In this document: piece by piece, positions 1-12,390 of the stretch | How the letters are laid out: the number at the start of each line of letters is the position of its first letter | How positions within the stretch are numbered: position 1 is the stretch's first letter | DNA from: Maratus speciosus | Lineage: Eukaryota; Arthropoda; Arachnida; Araneae; Salticidae | Length of the DNA: 64,000 nucleotides | Reading direction: 5' to 3' | Assembly: GCA_963932465.1 (NCBI GenBank) | Contig: OZ010793.1 | Coordinates: forward strand, 258,003,525-258,067,524 | Translations under genes and position numbers: made by a program | Notes under the pieces: generated by a model | Seen by the model: the letters and a program-made list of their open reading frames with translations, nothing else | Database searches by the model: none | What the model was told of the DNA's origin: nothing

Positions 1-258
1 TTTGATTTTCTAGGCGAGTTTTGAAACTCACTTACTCAAATTTATTAATTTAAATTATAGTAATCTCATTAGTACTTTTCTTCAATTGTTCTGTTATTTT
101 TCTTGTCTCCTTAAAGTAGTAACTTCTATTTTTTGGGAAATATCTTCACCGACTGGTACATAAGAAAAATATATCGCATTTATTCCTAAAATTTAAATAG
201 TATCTTTAAACTCTATCTAATTCGTCTATCTGCATCACGTACTATCATCGTGTGCATG

Positions 259-294
259 GCCATTGCCACCTAGAGTATTCTAGGTGGCAATGGC
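259..294. repeat. Perfect 16-bp stem, 4-nt loop
   Basis: GCCATTGCCACCTAGA, loop GTAT, then its exact complement. Locally GC-rich compared with its flanks. Confidence 0.9.
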
Positions 295-1116
295 ATGGCC
301 CATTCCAGAATTCTAAGACTTTCCCTCACAGGGTCTTGCTTTTGTGAAGTTTTTTTTTTTTATTATTATTATGTTAAATCTCTTATTATCATTAAAATAA
401 AATTATATATGTTAAAAGTGACTACAGTAAACATAACAGCTTTAAAAAGATACTTTATGTTTATATATAAAAAGCTATGTAATGCAATAGGTTCTTTGTC
501 AACTTCAGCTGTTTTGTTTACAGTTTAAATTTGCCGTATATACTCGTGTATAAGTCAAACACCCTAATTCTTAAGCAAAATTTGGAAAACATTTTGCATT
601 TTCGTGTATAAGTTGAACCACATTTCTGGTAGTATGTTGAAAAATGATTTGTAATCGAGGCTAAAAGAAATTAATAAATTTTCATTAACTTAATAAACGT
701 TTTTACGTTTCTAATAAGACTTTTTTTTTTCAACGTTTTAAAACAGTATAATTAAGTAAAACCGAAAAAGCATAAATTATTTTGAAACCTATTCACATCA
801 ATTCAATGATACTTAAAAAGAAAAAATTCTTTCAAAAATCTATTTAAGCCTTATTTACAAGGGTAAACAACTTCTTAGACTGCTAAAATAGAATACTTCT
901 TTGTACTGTTACTATAGGACTTTTCATAGAATATCTAGAAGCATTCTTAACTCCCTTTAAAAAGGGAATTAAAATGTTGAAGGGAATGCATTTGTATTGA
1001 AGGGAATTCTGTCTCAAGAGAAAATGAGTGCAAAACAATTGCAGGGACATTATTGTCGAGCTTTTTTTGTCAATCACACCGGAAATGAACATTGTCCGCG
1101 CTTTTATCTTTCTTAC

Positions 1117-1891
1117 TTAAGGGGGGGGGGGGGGGTCTCAGGACTCTTAAAGCTTTAAAATTTTCGAAATTTTAATTTTTTTAGATATTAAACTACTATC
1201 TTTTCTGAACATTTTGGTATAAATGTTTCCTTGAAATTCCTATTAGAACAGAAGTTATGGCTTTTAGAATTATACACGCTCGATATAGCTGAAGCGGCGT
1301 TTCAGAAACTTTGAAGTCAATTTTCTCCAAATGACGTGTTTGGGCATAACGCGCACGATATCTCAAAAACTTCTGAATTTTTTTTTCATGAAATTTTCAA
1401 AATATATGTTTCATGTTAGTCTGTATAAACTGAACCTAAAATTTCGTTCCTATTGTTCAGAAATATATTCTTTATAGGTGATTATACTGTTGAAAATTTC
1501 TAAATTTTGCATTAACTAAATACAACTTTGTATTAAAAATAGAAAAATGCTTTAAATACGAATTTATTTGGGTTCAGAGTAATTATTATAATGTGAAGCA
1601 TAAGTAGGACCTAAAACTTTCCTTCTACTTGCAAAATTTATTTTGTAATCGTGCGCATAATCTGTTATGCCGATTTTCCGCTCGTCAAATGTCTGACATT
1701 TTGGAGCGCACTGTAAATTCTAATTCTGCATCTTGTAATTTTTCTAATGCATGAAATGAAAAAACATACTTATATATTTTATCCCAATATAAAATTTTGT
1801 CTTAAAATCAATTATATTTTAAGATACTGTATGTTGAAAATGGTCTTTTTTTTTCGATTTTTCCAATTTTAAGAGTCCTGAGACCCCTTAA
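1117..1891. mobile_element. TTAAGGGG...GTCTCAGGACTC MITE
   Basis: Inverted ends: TTAA, a 15-G run, then GTCTCAGGACTCTTAAA on the left; TTTAAGAGTCCTGAGACCCCTTAA on the right (that end is listed as its two halves around 1870-1891). 775 bp, AT-rich, no gene. The G15 run is an expansion of the four or five G expected from the right end. Confidence 0.75.
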
Positions 1892-1916
1892 AAGATTTGC
1901 CCATTCACCGATTATC

Positions 1917-1955
<39 letters not shown>

Positions 1956-2121
1956 ACCTCGTTTGTAAGTCGACCCCCATTTTCAACTCCCAGTTCTGTC
2001 TAAAATTCTTCGACTTAAACTAAGTAAATTATTTTAAAATTAAGGTTCAGTTTGGTGATGAAAAGATTTTGTGAAAGGACTATTTTTAAGACAAAGAATT
2101 TTGCGAAGGGTTTATTTTTTA

Positions 2122-2921
2122 AGGCTCCTCATCAGTCAGGACGCAAATTAGCCTCTCTAATGCTAAATCTATGATCTTGGAATGCATCCGTATTTTTCAA
2201 ATTTCTCCTTGGAAAATCAAAAATTGTACTTTTTGTTTTCTGTGTGCTCTTCTTGAAGAATGTATCTTTCTTTTTTATTTGCTAAAATATATATCTAATT
2301 TTATATTTTAAGTGTTAGGTCAGGCGACTTGTAAGTAGGATTTTAACACTTTAAATAAAACTAACAATGCATTAAAAAATATATTTTGTCCAATAAAAAA
2401 GAAACAAGTTGGAAATTGCTCGTTAAACGAGGCAAATGAGGTGCGTTCGTACTATAACTAGTTTTATAATTATTTTTTGCACCCCATATTGTACTGAATG
2501 TATATTTTTTTGCACTTCATAAGTGCATAGTCTGTAACACCATTAAAATGCATTTGCAATAATTTTTTTCCCATTCCCAGTAATGTAACGGAAAACTTTT
2601 GACTGTCCCTGTAATTTAACTATACATCCGATTTTCATAAAATTTGAAATGGCTCGACAAAATTTTGCAACAATCACATATTTAAAATTTCAGACCATTC
2701 GGTTGGGTAGTTTTTGCTCAGTTATATGCGGACGGACGGACAGAACGACGACTATAGGTGCTACGTATTTATATAATTACGAACGCACCTAAAAAAAACG
2801 TTCTCTAAGAAGAACACACAGAAAACAGAAAAAAAAAGTAATTTTCAAAAATACGGATGCATTCCAAGCACATAGGTTTAGATCAGAGAAGGGAATTTAC
2901 AGCCTGATTGATGAGGAGCCT
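2122..2921. mobile_element. Long-inverted-repeat element with a nested MITE
   Basis: Arms at 2122 to about 2260 and about 2797-2921 are inverted copies, sharing AGGCTCCTCATCA, AATGCATCCGTATTTTT and TTTTCTGTGTG. A second MITE (2439-2790) is nested between them. Confidence 0.65.
2439..2790. mobile_element. AGGTGCGTTCGT-ended MITE
   Basis: Perfect 12-bp inverted ends AGGTGCGTTCGT / ACGAACGCACCT bound 352 bp. It includes GCGGACGGACGGACAGAACG near the right end. No gene. Confidence 0.65.
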
Positions 2922-3749
2922 CAAGGTTTAAAATTGTTATGAAGGGTTCTGCTTTAAAGTAAAAAATGTTGTTGGATGTTCTTTAAAGAACCGAATTTTT
3001 TTTCTAAATAGATACCTTCATTCTCTTTCTAAAGTATACGAATCCATGTTAATCATAAATTGATTCTGAATCCTTATAATTGTCTTTTGTTGAAATATAT
3101 GCGTATATACATCGTTCCAAAATCTTAAACTTATTTAAATTTTTTTTTTGGTATAATTTATAAGCATCTTTATTTAAGTGACGCAGATAACTAATAACTG
3201 ACTTATGTCTCATATTCACATATATACAGGATGTCCCCAAAAAGGTTGAATCGCATTTCATTTTTTACCGTTTGGAGAGAATTAAATAGGCAATGTAAAT
3301 TGCAAAAGTGTTCAGAATAAGGTAAGAAATGGGATTATATTAATGAAACAGTCGTGCCATTAATTTTCAAAGAGTTATACTTTTTAAACTTTTATACGAT
3401 CTCTCTAGAAAAAGTTGGTTAATTAAAAATGTTTTGCTTTTGCTACAATAAGAAAGACCATTCCAAAAAACATGCATATCTTTAAAATTGACTGAGCAAT
3501 GCTTAATTAAAATTTGCTATTGTGAATGGTGATCATATATCAAATTAGAAATGTGTGTGCGATACTGCTAGAAAAAGAAAACCGCTTCCAAGGATTTTCC
3601 ATTTTCGGGGCCCCTCTACAATAGCCTTTTCCGAGATGCACCCACCCTAGGACCTCTCTAAAACCAATTCCTCTTCTTTAATTAATTCCTTTCCGGGGAT
3701 AAATGTCGATTTGGGTGTGTCGAAGGTACAATATAAAAGCATCGTCTTA

Positions 3750-3900
3750 AAAGTAATGCATTCAGTTATATACAATGCGGCCACCCAAGAGTTTTAGTAA
3801 CGGATAAAAATATTTGAACCAGTCATATTTTCCTTGCATAATTATTATTTTGAATGCGAATAATCCCTATTTTTTCTGATGAAATAGCATTTTTAAAATA
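3750..3900 (+). repeat. Dispersed repeat, copy 1 (pair with 5850-5975)
   Basis: Shares AATGCATTCAGTT, CCAAGAGTT, CGGATAAAAATA and CATATTTTCCT in order with 5850-5975, in the same orientation. Confidence 0.6.
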
Positions 3901-4020
3901 CCAAATGAATTTAAACAAAAGACAAACGATATTTGAAACAATATTAATTGTTAAAAATTCCAAATTATTTATAAGAGTTCAGTTATGTAATGGAAATGCG
4001 AGATAACATTTTGAAAATGG

Positions 4021-4142
4021 AAAAGCAGAAAAACCAACGTTTAAAATGCACAAATAATACAAGAAAAGCAGAAAGAAAAAGCAGCATTTTGCTGCTTTTC
4101 TTGTATTATTTGTGCATTTTAAACGTTGGTTTTTCTGCTTTT
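4021..4142. repeat. Perfect 51-bp inverted duplication with 20-nt spacer
   Basis: 4021-4071 and 4092-4142 are exact reverse complements. The spacer (4072-4091) itself ends in a GCAGCATTTTG that continues the fold. The perfect match shows a very young event or selection. RNA from here would form a 51-bp hairpin. Confidence 0.95.
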
Positions 4143-4617
4143 TAATTTTGTTGCACAAAGGCTTTATTTGCTTTTTTTTTTTTTTTTTTACATTTTGAAA
4201 ATGTTTTGTGATTTATTATTATTATTATGTTACTTCTGTACATACAAAAACAATCGTAACTTAGAAAGTATTAAAAGAAAATAAATAACAATATATAAAT
4301 TCATTAAACCAAAAAAGAAAATTGGAAAATTTGCTAAAAGTATAAATCCATCCAAAGGTATCTGATGATGAACCTATGTGTAATTTTTCAAAATAAATGT
4401 ATTATTTTGAATAATTTGACTGTTTAAGACTTTACTTAAAAAAAAAAAAAAACTATGCTAAATATATGCACACCAAATTGACCTTTACTCCAGAAATACA
4501 TTTCCAAAAATGCATCACTAAATTACACAGAAGCGACTAATTCATATAATAATAAAATATTCTATTCCAAAGAGAACACTATGGAAACTGCCTTTCCCTA
4601 GTTAAAGAACTGAATTT

Positions 4618-5049
4618 CAGGGGTCTGCGTCTGTCCAGACTTTTCCCTCAAAGTCCTGTTTTTGTGAAATTGTGAAGAACTTTTTTACATTTGTGTAAAT
4701 CTAGTCCTAATTTTGTGAATTTGAAATTATCATAAGGTTCCTTTTTATATATTTTTAAGGAGATATATGCATGTAAAATACACATATTTTCTTTATATGT
4801 AAAAGTGACAGGTCAAATTTTACTTTTAAATAATAAAATTTGTGAAAGGTTTAATTTAAAGCTGGAAATTTTTTGTAAAAGGCCTATTTTTAAGACAAAG
4901 AATTTTGTGAAGGGTCCTTTTTTAAGGTGAAAAGTTTTGTGAAGGGTCCTGTTTTGAAATGAAAAATTTTGTGAAGGGTCTTATTTTGAAATGAAAAATT
5001 TTGTGAAGGGTCCTTTAAAGGACCCATTTTCTTCCTAAACAGATCCCTG
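4618..5049 (+). mobile_element. hAT-like MITE with 5-bp target duplication
   Basis: Ends CAGGGGTCTG / CAGATCCCTG are flanked by AATTT on both sides (4613-4617, 5050-5054). The right half holds several tandem units of about 30 bp containing TTTTGTGAAGGGTCCT. A 5-bp duplication rather than 8 bp fits the hAT5 subgroup. No coding content. Confidence 0.8.
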
Positions 5050-5849
5050 AATTTACAAGACTTTCATATGCTTATAATAAAAGCTCGCCTTTGATTTGAT
5101 AGTACAGCAATTCAGAAACAAATTCCAAGGATTTAAGTAAACAAAATGTCTAATTAAGTTTTCTAGACACCCCCCCCCCCCCCATATGCTTCTAATATTT
5201 TCTTTGCATCTTTGCAGCAATCCAGATAATGTCCAAATTTGCTTTTAAAAAGGTGGAATTCCTCCTTTAGGAGGAACTCTTTCATGCCTGCATAATTTAG
5301 TTAATTTTAAAGATACGTGTTTTTCTGTTGTTGTTGTTTTTCAATAATCTTGCTGGAGCTAAAAGAAAAAAGTTCTAGTCAAATTTTGCCAAAATTTTGA
5401 AATTTAATGGTAGAACTATTTTTACTTTATTTTGAACACTTCTGTAATTTTATCTTCAACAAGTAAAAAATTAAAGTGCGTTTTCACCTTTTGAGACACC
5501 CTGTATACAGATATAAGAATTTTGAAATCAAGATATATTCGGTTTTTTTTAAAAATAGAATTTAAACGATACTTGAATCTGCAAAAGTATGTATTCGTGA
5601 ATAAATACAATCTAAATACTTTTATTATTTACTTTATTAGTTCCCACCAAATGTGCTTTTTTTTTTTTTTCTTGACACGTCAACAAATAGAACAGATCGC
5701 GAGGTTGTTGAATGAAACAAATTAAATTTCGAGTTTTTTTATTTTAATTTTGCTTTTTAATTACGAAACAGTTTTTAAAAGGTATTCTAGAGAAATAGAT
5801 CAAAGAATAACAGTTAAATGAATACACTATAGACATACAGGCAGTAAAA

Positions 5850-5975
5850 AAGTCCAATATAAAAGTGATGCATTCAGTTAAACAATGCTACCATCCAAGA
5901 GTTACAGTGGCGGATAAAAATACTTGAATAAGGCATATTTTCCTGTAATTTTGTAATTATTTTGAATGAGACTTT
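5850..5975 (+). repeat. Dispersed repeat, copy 2
   Basis: Direct counterpart of 3750-3900, about 2.1 kb away. Confidence 0.6.
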
Positions 5976-6114
5976 CAGAAAAATGAATGCAATTTATTTA
6001 CAAATCATATTATATAAATGAAAAAAATGTGCGAATATAGAATGTAAAATGAGAGAGCAGTATTTGGAAACAGTATTTGGAGAAAGCAGTATTTGGACAG
6101 ATGGTAGCTGCCTG

Positions 6115-6523
6115 TTAAGGCTTTCCTCAACAAGCGTAAAACGTTTTGACACATTTACAAATTCATTTTTTACCGGAAAGATAAAATTGGAAAGCCTGGC
6201 CATGGAAGCCATTTGGAATCGAACTGTGTTTTCCATTTTTTGATCAATAAATTACCTATTGAGTTATAAGTGATTTTGATCATGTGACACGGCATTTTTC
6301 TACCCTTACTGACTGGATTTTCTTCTTTCGTTCGGAAGTTCAGTTCAAAATGCCAACTTTAACAGTATTTTCTGAAAGGTCTATTGCGTTTACAAGAAAA
6401 CAAAAACAGTTCAATGACATAGTTTTTGAATAACAACACCATCTAGTTTCATGCGTTAACGAACAAAAATGAATTAAAACTTGTGTCAGAAAGTTGACCC
6501 TTTGGATTTGAGAACAGCCTTAA
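6115..6523 (+). mobile_element. TTAAGGCTGTTCTC MITE, copy 1
   Basis: Bounded by TTAAGGCT and GAACAGCCTTAA. Shares its full interior with five other copies, including GGAAAGCCTGGCCATGGAAG, TGAAAGGTCTATTGCG and GTTGACCCTTTGGATTTG. No coding capacity. TTAA at both ends may be part of the TIR or a piggyBac-like target duplication. Confidence 0.85.
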
Positions 6524-9210
6524 GTAGGAAAGAGAAATGCTGCTTCAAAAATTATTAGCATATGTCATGCTATAACAGTAGAAACGTCAATAAAAACCAT
6601 ATATCAATAAGTAAATTCTAAAAAATTTACTGTTTTTTTTTTTGTTGTTTTTTTTTTTTTTTTTAGAATTTTTGAAGAGAATGCTACTCATCTATGAAAC
6701 ATTGTTTATTAGGCGTCGATCACCGAAATACAGTTAGAGAAAGTAAAATAGAAAAGAGTGTGTGTGTGGGGGGGGGGGGGGACACTTTTTACAAAAAAAG
6801 AAAATCAACTTTATTTGACACAAAAACAAAAATTTCAGTTGATAGAATACAAAATGAAACACTTTCTAATGTCCTTTGACAATATAGAAACATAATTTGC
6901 AGAAACAATTTTATAATTAAAGAAATTGTAAGTTTCAAAGTGTGTCCCATACCTCCCCACTAACAGGGAGGTGTGGTACAGCTATAATATGAAGTATGGT
7001 AAATACTTTGGTGTCGGATATTTATACAGTCCAACACAGATTGTAGGTTGATAATGTCTGTGCCACAATATCAAATTCCAGTATCTTCATTACAGGAAGG
7101 AAAATTGCGGATTGTCAGTCACAGATATGACATTAAAAAGCCACCAGTTCAAATTTATTTACATTTTGAAGTAGATGAATATATTATCAATGTTATAATT
7201 AATATATTACCTCCAAACTGAAAATATTTGCATATTATCAATTTACATTTTTCTTATTAGAAAGAAAGAATTGGACTTGTCCTATGAACATGAACTTTGC
7301 TGGCCTGTTCTATTCCTTCCCACACCTTCTTTTATGTTAAACTTCTTGTATAAACACAAATTCTGCTTTTAGGCTTAGTTTAAATTATGGATAATTTACA
7401 GTAACAGTACTATGTTCCATAAATAGAGAAACTATTACATCTACGCATAAACAAGACATTAATATACAGAAAGCATAAAAAGTATATATGAAGAAAATTT
7501 TTGATTCTTGGAATAATCTTTTTCTTTATACAATTGCAAGCTTATGCCGATCAGCAACTTTTTTCAACTGAAGATAGGGCTAACCATTGCTTCATCAAGT
7601 GTGCGATTGACAAAATGTTTAGAATGATACACAAAGACAAAAACTTACTGTCCCATTCCTCCCACTGTCCCATTCCACCCCACTCTCCCCTTACTGTTTT
7701 CAATCTTCGAAATGCGATTTCAAGTATGAAAAATGGTGGCGATTGTATTTTGATTTGGAACTCTGTGGCTTGAAGTGAAAATGGTAATCTGATGAAAATT
7801 GATGGAATTCTTTATGCTAGAAATTATATTGCGAGATTATTTGTTTGTAAGTGTGCGGGATTTAGGAATCACAGACAGCATATATTTTTCCAACAAGGCA
7901 GCAACATCATGTATAGTCATTGTTAGATTAAAAATCCATTTATAGACAATAATAGGCTGTTTCCAAAACATTAAATTTATCTTAGATGTCCAAATTTTTT
8001 TCCCCCAATACAAATTTACATATTTTGTGTATTAGACGTTGCTATTAAATGCTCGATTTATTTTTACAAGCTAATTCCTCAATGAAGTGCGTTAATTTTG
8101 CCAGATTTCGTACTAAAAATTATTGACTTTAAAAATATCTTGAAAATCAAAAGCATGAAACATCAAAGTCATTCATCATTACAAATATTTTCTGTTTTTA
8201 TTAGAAGTCATGTATGTATTATTAATTAAAAAATATATAAATCTTATGAGGATGAATGGGTGACGACAATTTCTTCACTGTTAGTTATTATTTAAGTTTT
8301 AAATAGAGTTTAATAAATTAATGCATGTTCGGATGCATATTTTTATAATTAATAGTTTCGAATATAAGGATTTAAATTATTTGAAAACTTAATTGTTATT
8401 TATTTCTTTAAACTTGAGCATGCATGAATAACGATTTAATATAAGAATTCTTGAATATTTTAATGCCACTAGATTTTGAAACAAGTAAAAAATAAGTGTT
8501 ATTTAACTTTTATAAGAGAATATTGCAGCAACAAAAATATCCTTGTTATTAAAATTTTTATTTTGCTCTCGATGCCTTTCTTCTTTCAAAATACTAACAA
8601 TAATAATGTTTAAGGTAGAATATTTATTTTTATTTCTTACATATACACGAAATATCACACCCCGTGGCAGAAACGCAGCACCACGGCGACATTGTCCCAG
8701 AATGGGAACTGCCTCTTTACAGAAGAAAACTTGCATCCTTGAGCCGCTATACTCATCTGATAGAAATATTTTTTAGAATTATTATCTTTTAAAGTGAAAA
8801 GTATTAAAGTTAGTAAAGTTCCATAAGAATTTTCTAGAAGACTAATTTTTGTATGCAACTTAGTTATTTACCCCATTATTTAATTACATAATAGTAGTTT
8901 ACCGCATTATTTAGTTATGTAACTATGTTTTGAAAATGTAAACATATGTTTTTGAAAAATTGGCTTTAGATTCAGTTGGTGAAAACAGATGAGTTTAGCA
9001 TTGTTATTTATACCAAGAATAAAAGTGACCTTTATCCTCAACATCTAGCAAGAAGAAAAATGAAATATATGTTATATACATATTAATTTATATTTTAATT
9101 GTTTGAAATATTTAAGCAGAGATGTCTCCCCACCCCACAAAAAATCTAATTATAGTTTTCAAATCTGTGCGGCATTGCTACAAATTTCAGCAATTTAACC
9201 CCGTACTCAA
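6524..9210. other. No gene seen
   Basis: AT-rich sequence. Notable only for a G14 run (6768-6781), a CCTCCCCACTAACAGGGAGG hairpin at about 6951 and clustered CCCATTCC words near 7650-7690. Confidence 0.6.
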
Positions 9211-9643
9211 TCAAGGCTGTTCTCAACTGCTCTGCTCAATAAGCGCAAAACGTTTTGAACCATTTACAAATTCGTTTTTTAACGGAAAGATATAAAATTG
9301 GAAAGCCTGACCATGGAAGCGATTTGGAATCGAACTGCGCTTTCCATTTTTTGATTAATCAATTACTTATTGAGATTGAGTTATAAGCGATTTTGATCAC
9401 GTGACACGTCATTTCCCCCCTTACTGAGTGGATTTTCTTCTTACGTTCGGAAGTTTGGTTCAAAATGCCAACTTTGGCAGTATTTTCTGAAAGATCTATT
9501 GCGTTTACAAGAAAACGGAAAAAACAGTTCGATGACATAGTTTCTGAATAACAACACCTTCTAGTTTCATGCGTTTCCGAACAAAAATGAATTAAAACTT
9601 ATGTCAAAAAGTTGACCCTTTGGATTTGAGAAAACAGCCTTAA
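9211..9643 (+). mobile_element. TTAAGGCTGTTCTC MITE, copy 2
   Basis: Most complete plus-oriented copy, bounded by TCAAGGCTGTTCTCAA and GAAAACAGCCTTAA. Same interior landmarks as copy 1. Confidence 0.85.
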
Positions 9644-11149
9644 GAAATCTTTAAAAATGCAATGGGACAATTTATTATAAATTACTGTAAGATGCTAAAT
9701 AATTCCCCTATTGCCGATTTATTAAATTTAGACTTTTGGCTTATTTTTTTTACACGTAGTTTAAAAACAGATAAGACCATTACTTATAAAAAACATATCT
9801 GGTTCATGATATGTTAGTTCAGTTTATTTTTTTCTTATTGTCATTTCTTATTCACTTCTACTGTTAAAAAATATCACGTTGCAGAAAATTTTTGTTGTTA
9901 TCAGGCTTGTAGCAGACAGCTTAAAAAAATTCTGCCACATGGTCTGTCCATGTATGTTGAATATATTGCAGATGTTTAAGGTTTTAAAAGAACATTACTG
10001 AAAACGCATTAGAGAATTTTAGAATAATTGCATAAATAAAAAAAAAAAAATCATCGATTACAAATAACTTATCGGTGTTTCATAAAATATTTAAAACATT
10101 ATCAAATTATTTTTTCAAATTATGTTTATGAAATCTTATAGAATAAGAAAAGAGGGACACAGACTGTCTAACATTTAAAATATACGAAGGAAAAAAATTC
10201 GAAAACGTGCAACTAATCGCGCAATAAAAACCATAAATATGGAGAAATATTAGCTTAGTATAATTTGTAAGCATGCAACATCGAAAAACGTTGGTATGGC
10301 ATACAAGTTTCCTCAAAATTTAATCGGCATTTTCAACACGAATTTGCCATCCGTAACCATTTATTTATTTTATGTTCAACCTTGAAATCACCATTGAAAG
10401 GCATTAGCATAAACTAAAACAACATAAAAAAAAAAATCATGTTACAGCCATTTCTAAATTGAAATTGTAGTTCTTAAAACATCTACGATATGCTTAGTTC
10501 AGTACAGATAAAAAATTTAATAATCTTTAATCATTATTAATACTTTTCTGAAGATCTGGACAGTTTTGACAAGATGAACAGACTTCTCTTGAAGGTCTCG
10601 TATCAATCTGGCCCGATTTCCGGTTCTAAATTACGCATTTGATTGTACGCATTCTTTATTGCGTAGTTGAATATATCAGGGATTAATTAGGGGAACAATT
10701 TACTTCCTATAACCTTAGATAACTAAATGAACTCGATTCGATATAGAAAATATCTGTACACGTTCCGTCGCATCCTATAAAATGCAGATAATGCTAATGC
10801 AGTTTCGATGTAAATGCTAGAAAGCAGATGTTCTAGCAGTAAGTGGCCGAAATTGTAGAAACCTTTCTGCAAAGCTGCATTTTTGAAGATTGGTGGTTCA
10901 TAACCCCACTTTCTCTTTGAATACCATAAAATTCTATATCAACGGAAAGAGAATTTAATCAAAAATGTAATGCAACAAATTCCATGAAGGAATGTTTATT
11001 AGAACAGAAGATATAAAACAGAAAATGAAAAAAATAATATAAACAGAATATAAAAAAAATGAGATGTACAAAAATTATCACGTCAGTTTATATTCAGTTG
11101 GGTACCTTTACTTTTTACTACGACCTTACAATGCCGTCTTATGGAGTGA
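9644..11149. other. No gene seen
   Basis: AT-rich, no recognised repeat ends or motifs. Confidence 0.6.
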
Positions 11150-11391
11150 ACAAAGTCTTTTAGTTTTAAAACTTTGAGAAAAGCTTCAGCTGGGACTGAA
11201 GTATTTCATTTATGTATTTTTTGGGGCATTCATATTCCCGTTAATCGCACAAATTTTGTCCATACCATTTGATGTCATACAACCCCATATCATAACACTG
11301 ACTGGATGCTTCATGGCTTGTGTAATGCAATTAGGATGCAATCTTCGCCATACGAATTTTATGCCATCTCTACCAAACAGGGAGATATGGT

Positions 11392-12272
11392 CAGGGCTTA
11401 ATTTGCTCCGGAGCCCACCGGAGCCCGGCTCCGGCACTTCTCTGTTTTTAGTAAATATTTGAATATTAGTCGAAATTCACCGGAGCTCATAAATACAGGG
11501 CTCCGGAGCCCAGTGCAATAGTGCTTCCAAAAACGGAAGCCTAAATTACTTATTCCTTTCCTTCCCATCTAAAAGATTTTACGAAGTCACTTTCATTTGT
11601 AAGTAGATATAATTGCCATGTATTGTTATTATGAAAGAAAGCAATCGAGCAGTGATTCCCCCTTTTCTATAAAAGCATCGATTCCTTCCGATAACAGTGT
11701 CAAATTTTTTATTTAATCAGATTTTCAGGGGCTCACCACAAAAGATTGTTATGCGGAAGGAATCGATTACAGTTTAAAATATGCACATTTTATAGGAAAT
11801 TGTAAACATTGTTCCATTCTTCGGCATATAAATATTAATTTCTGTAAATTTCCTTTAATTTTTCTTAAAAATGCGTAGCTGAGAACTATCCCTTTTTTGT
11901 GTATTAACACTATTTCCTAATCGTAATCCTTATCATATTTAATCGCAGAATTCTGCAATTATTTAACTTTAAAATTATCGCAGAATTCTGCAATTATTTA
12001 ACTTTAAAATTAGGCAAAGATTTCTATTCAGAAGGAAGGAGTGATAACTAAAAAGTGGAATAATTGACAACTAAGTATCCACTGATAGGATATATTTAAA
12101 ATCTTTATTTTGCTAAAGAAAGAAAAATGCTTTACATTTTGAAGATAATGTACGAAATATAAATATGCAGATAGGAGTGACGCGGTGGGGGGGGGGGAGA
12201 TGATACGGTTGTTGTACGGGTATTGCAGAGTATTAGGGCTCCGGTACTTCTTTTGTTAGAAATTAAGCCCTG
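11392..12272. mobile_element. Non-autonomous hAT inserted in the Tc1-like pseudogene
   Basis: Ends CAGGGCTTAATTT / AAATTAAGCCCTG are flanked by a perfect 8-bp duplication GATATGGT (11384-11391 and 12273-12280), the hAT signature. Subterminal GCTCCGG-type motifs occur near both ends. No transposase was seen in its 881 bp. It contains a perfect 35-bp tandem duplication at 11942-12011. Removing it and one duplication restores continuity of the interrupted Tc1-like reading. Confidence 0.9.
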
Positions 12273-12390
12273 GATATGGTCTCGTCAGACCAAATAACAC
12301 TGTTCCTATTGTTCCGCTGTCCAGTTAACATGTATTTTAGCCCAGTTTTATCTTTTCAACCTTTGTTGGAGATACGGAAAAATGATTTTT

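Larger units (their letters stand above)
305..3012 (+). repeat. Nested block: old CAGGGRTCTG-family copy broken by several insertions
   Basis: Family words appear at about 305-440 (CCCTCACAGGGTCTTG), about 2050-2121 (TTTTAAGACAAAGAATTTTG) and about 2926-3012 (GAAGGGTTCTG, TTCTTTAAAGAACC), in the expected order. Between them lie a TIR-like CGTGTATAAGT segment (about 535-1116, resuming at about 1892-2030), a TTAA-bounded MITE (1117-1891) and a long-TIR element (2122-2921). Boundaries of the oldest copy are approximate. Confidence 0.5.
3225..5507. mobile_element. Possible decayed mariner-type element
   Basis: TACAGGATGTCCCCAAAAAG at 3225 and its inverted relative CTTTTGAGACACCCTGTATA ending at about 5507 are continued by matching inverted sequence for about 130 bp. 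TA-rich flanks are present. No transposase motif survives inside, and a hAT-like MITE (4618-5049) is nested. Alternatively these are two unrelated solo ends. Confidence 0.35.

Noticed and set aside
2680..2760. Non-LTR retrotransposon tail (GGACGGACGGACAGAACG)
   Set aside because: The segment lies within a MITE with perfect 12-bp inverted ends, and similar words occur in many unrelated repeats; no reverse transcriptase is present.
6049..6243. Opposing open frames around 6.0-6.2 kb
   Set aside because: Both lie in the TTAAGGCTGTTCTC MITE, and frames are not preserved in the other five copies.
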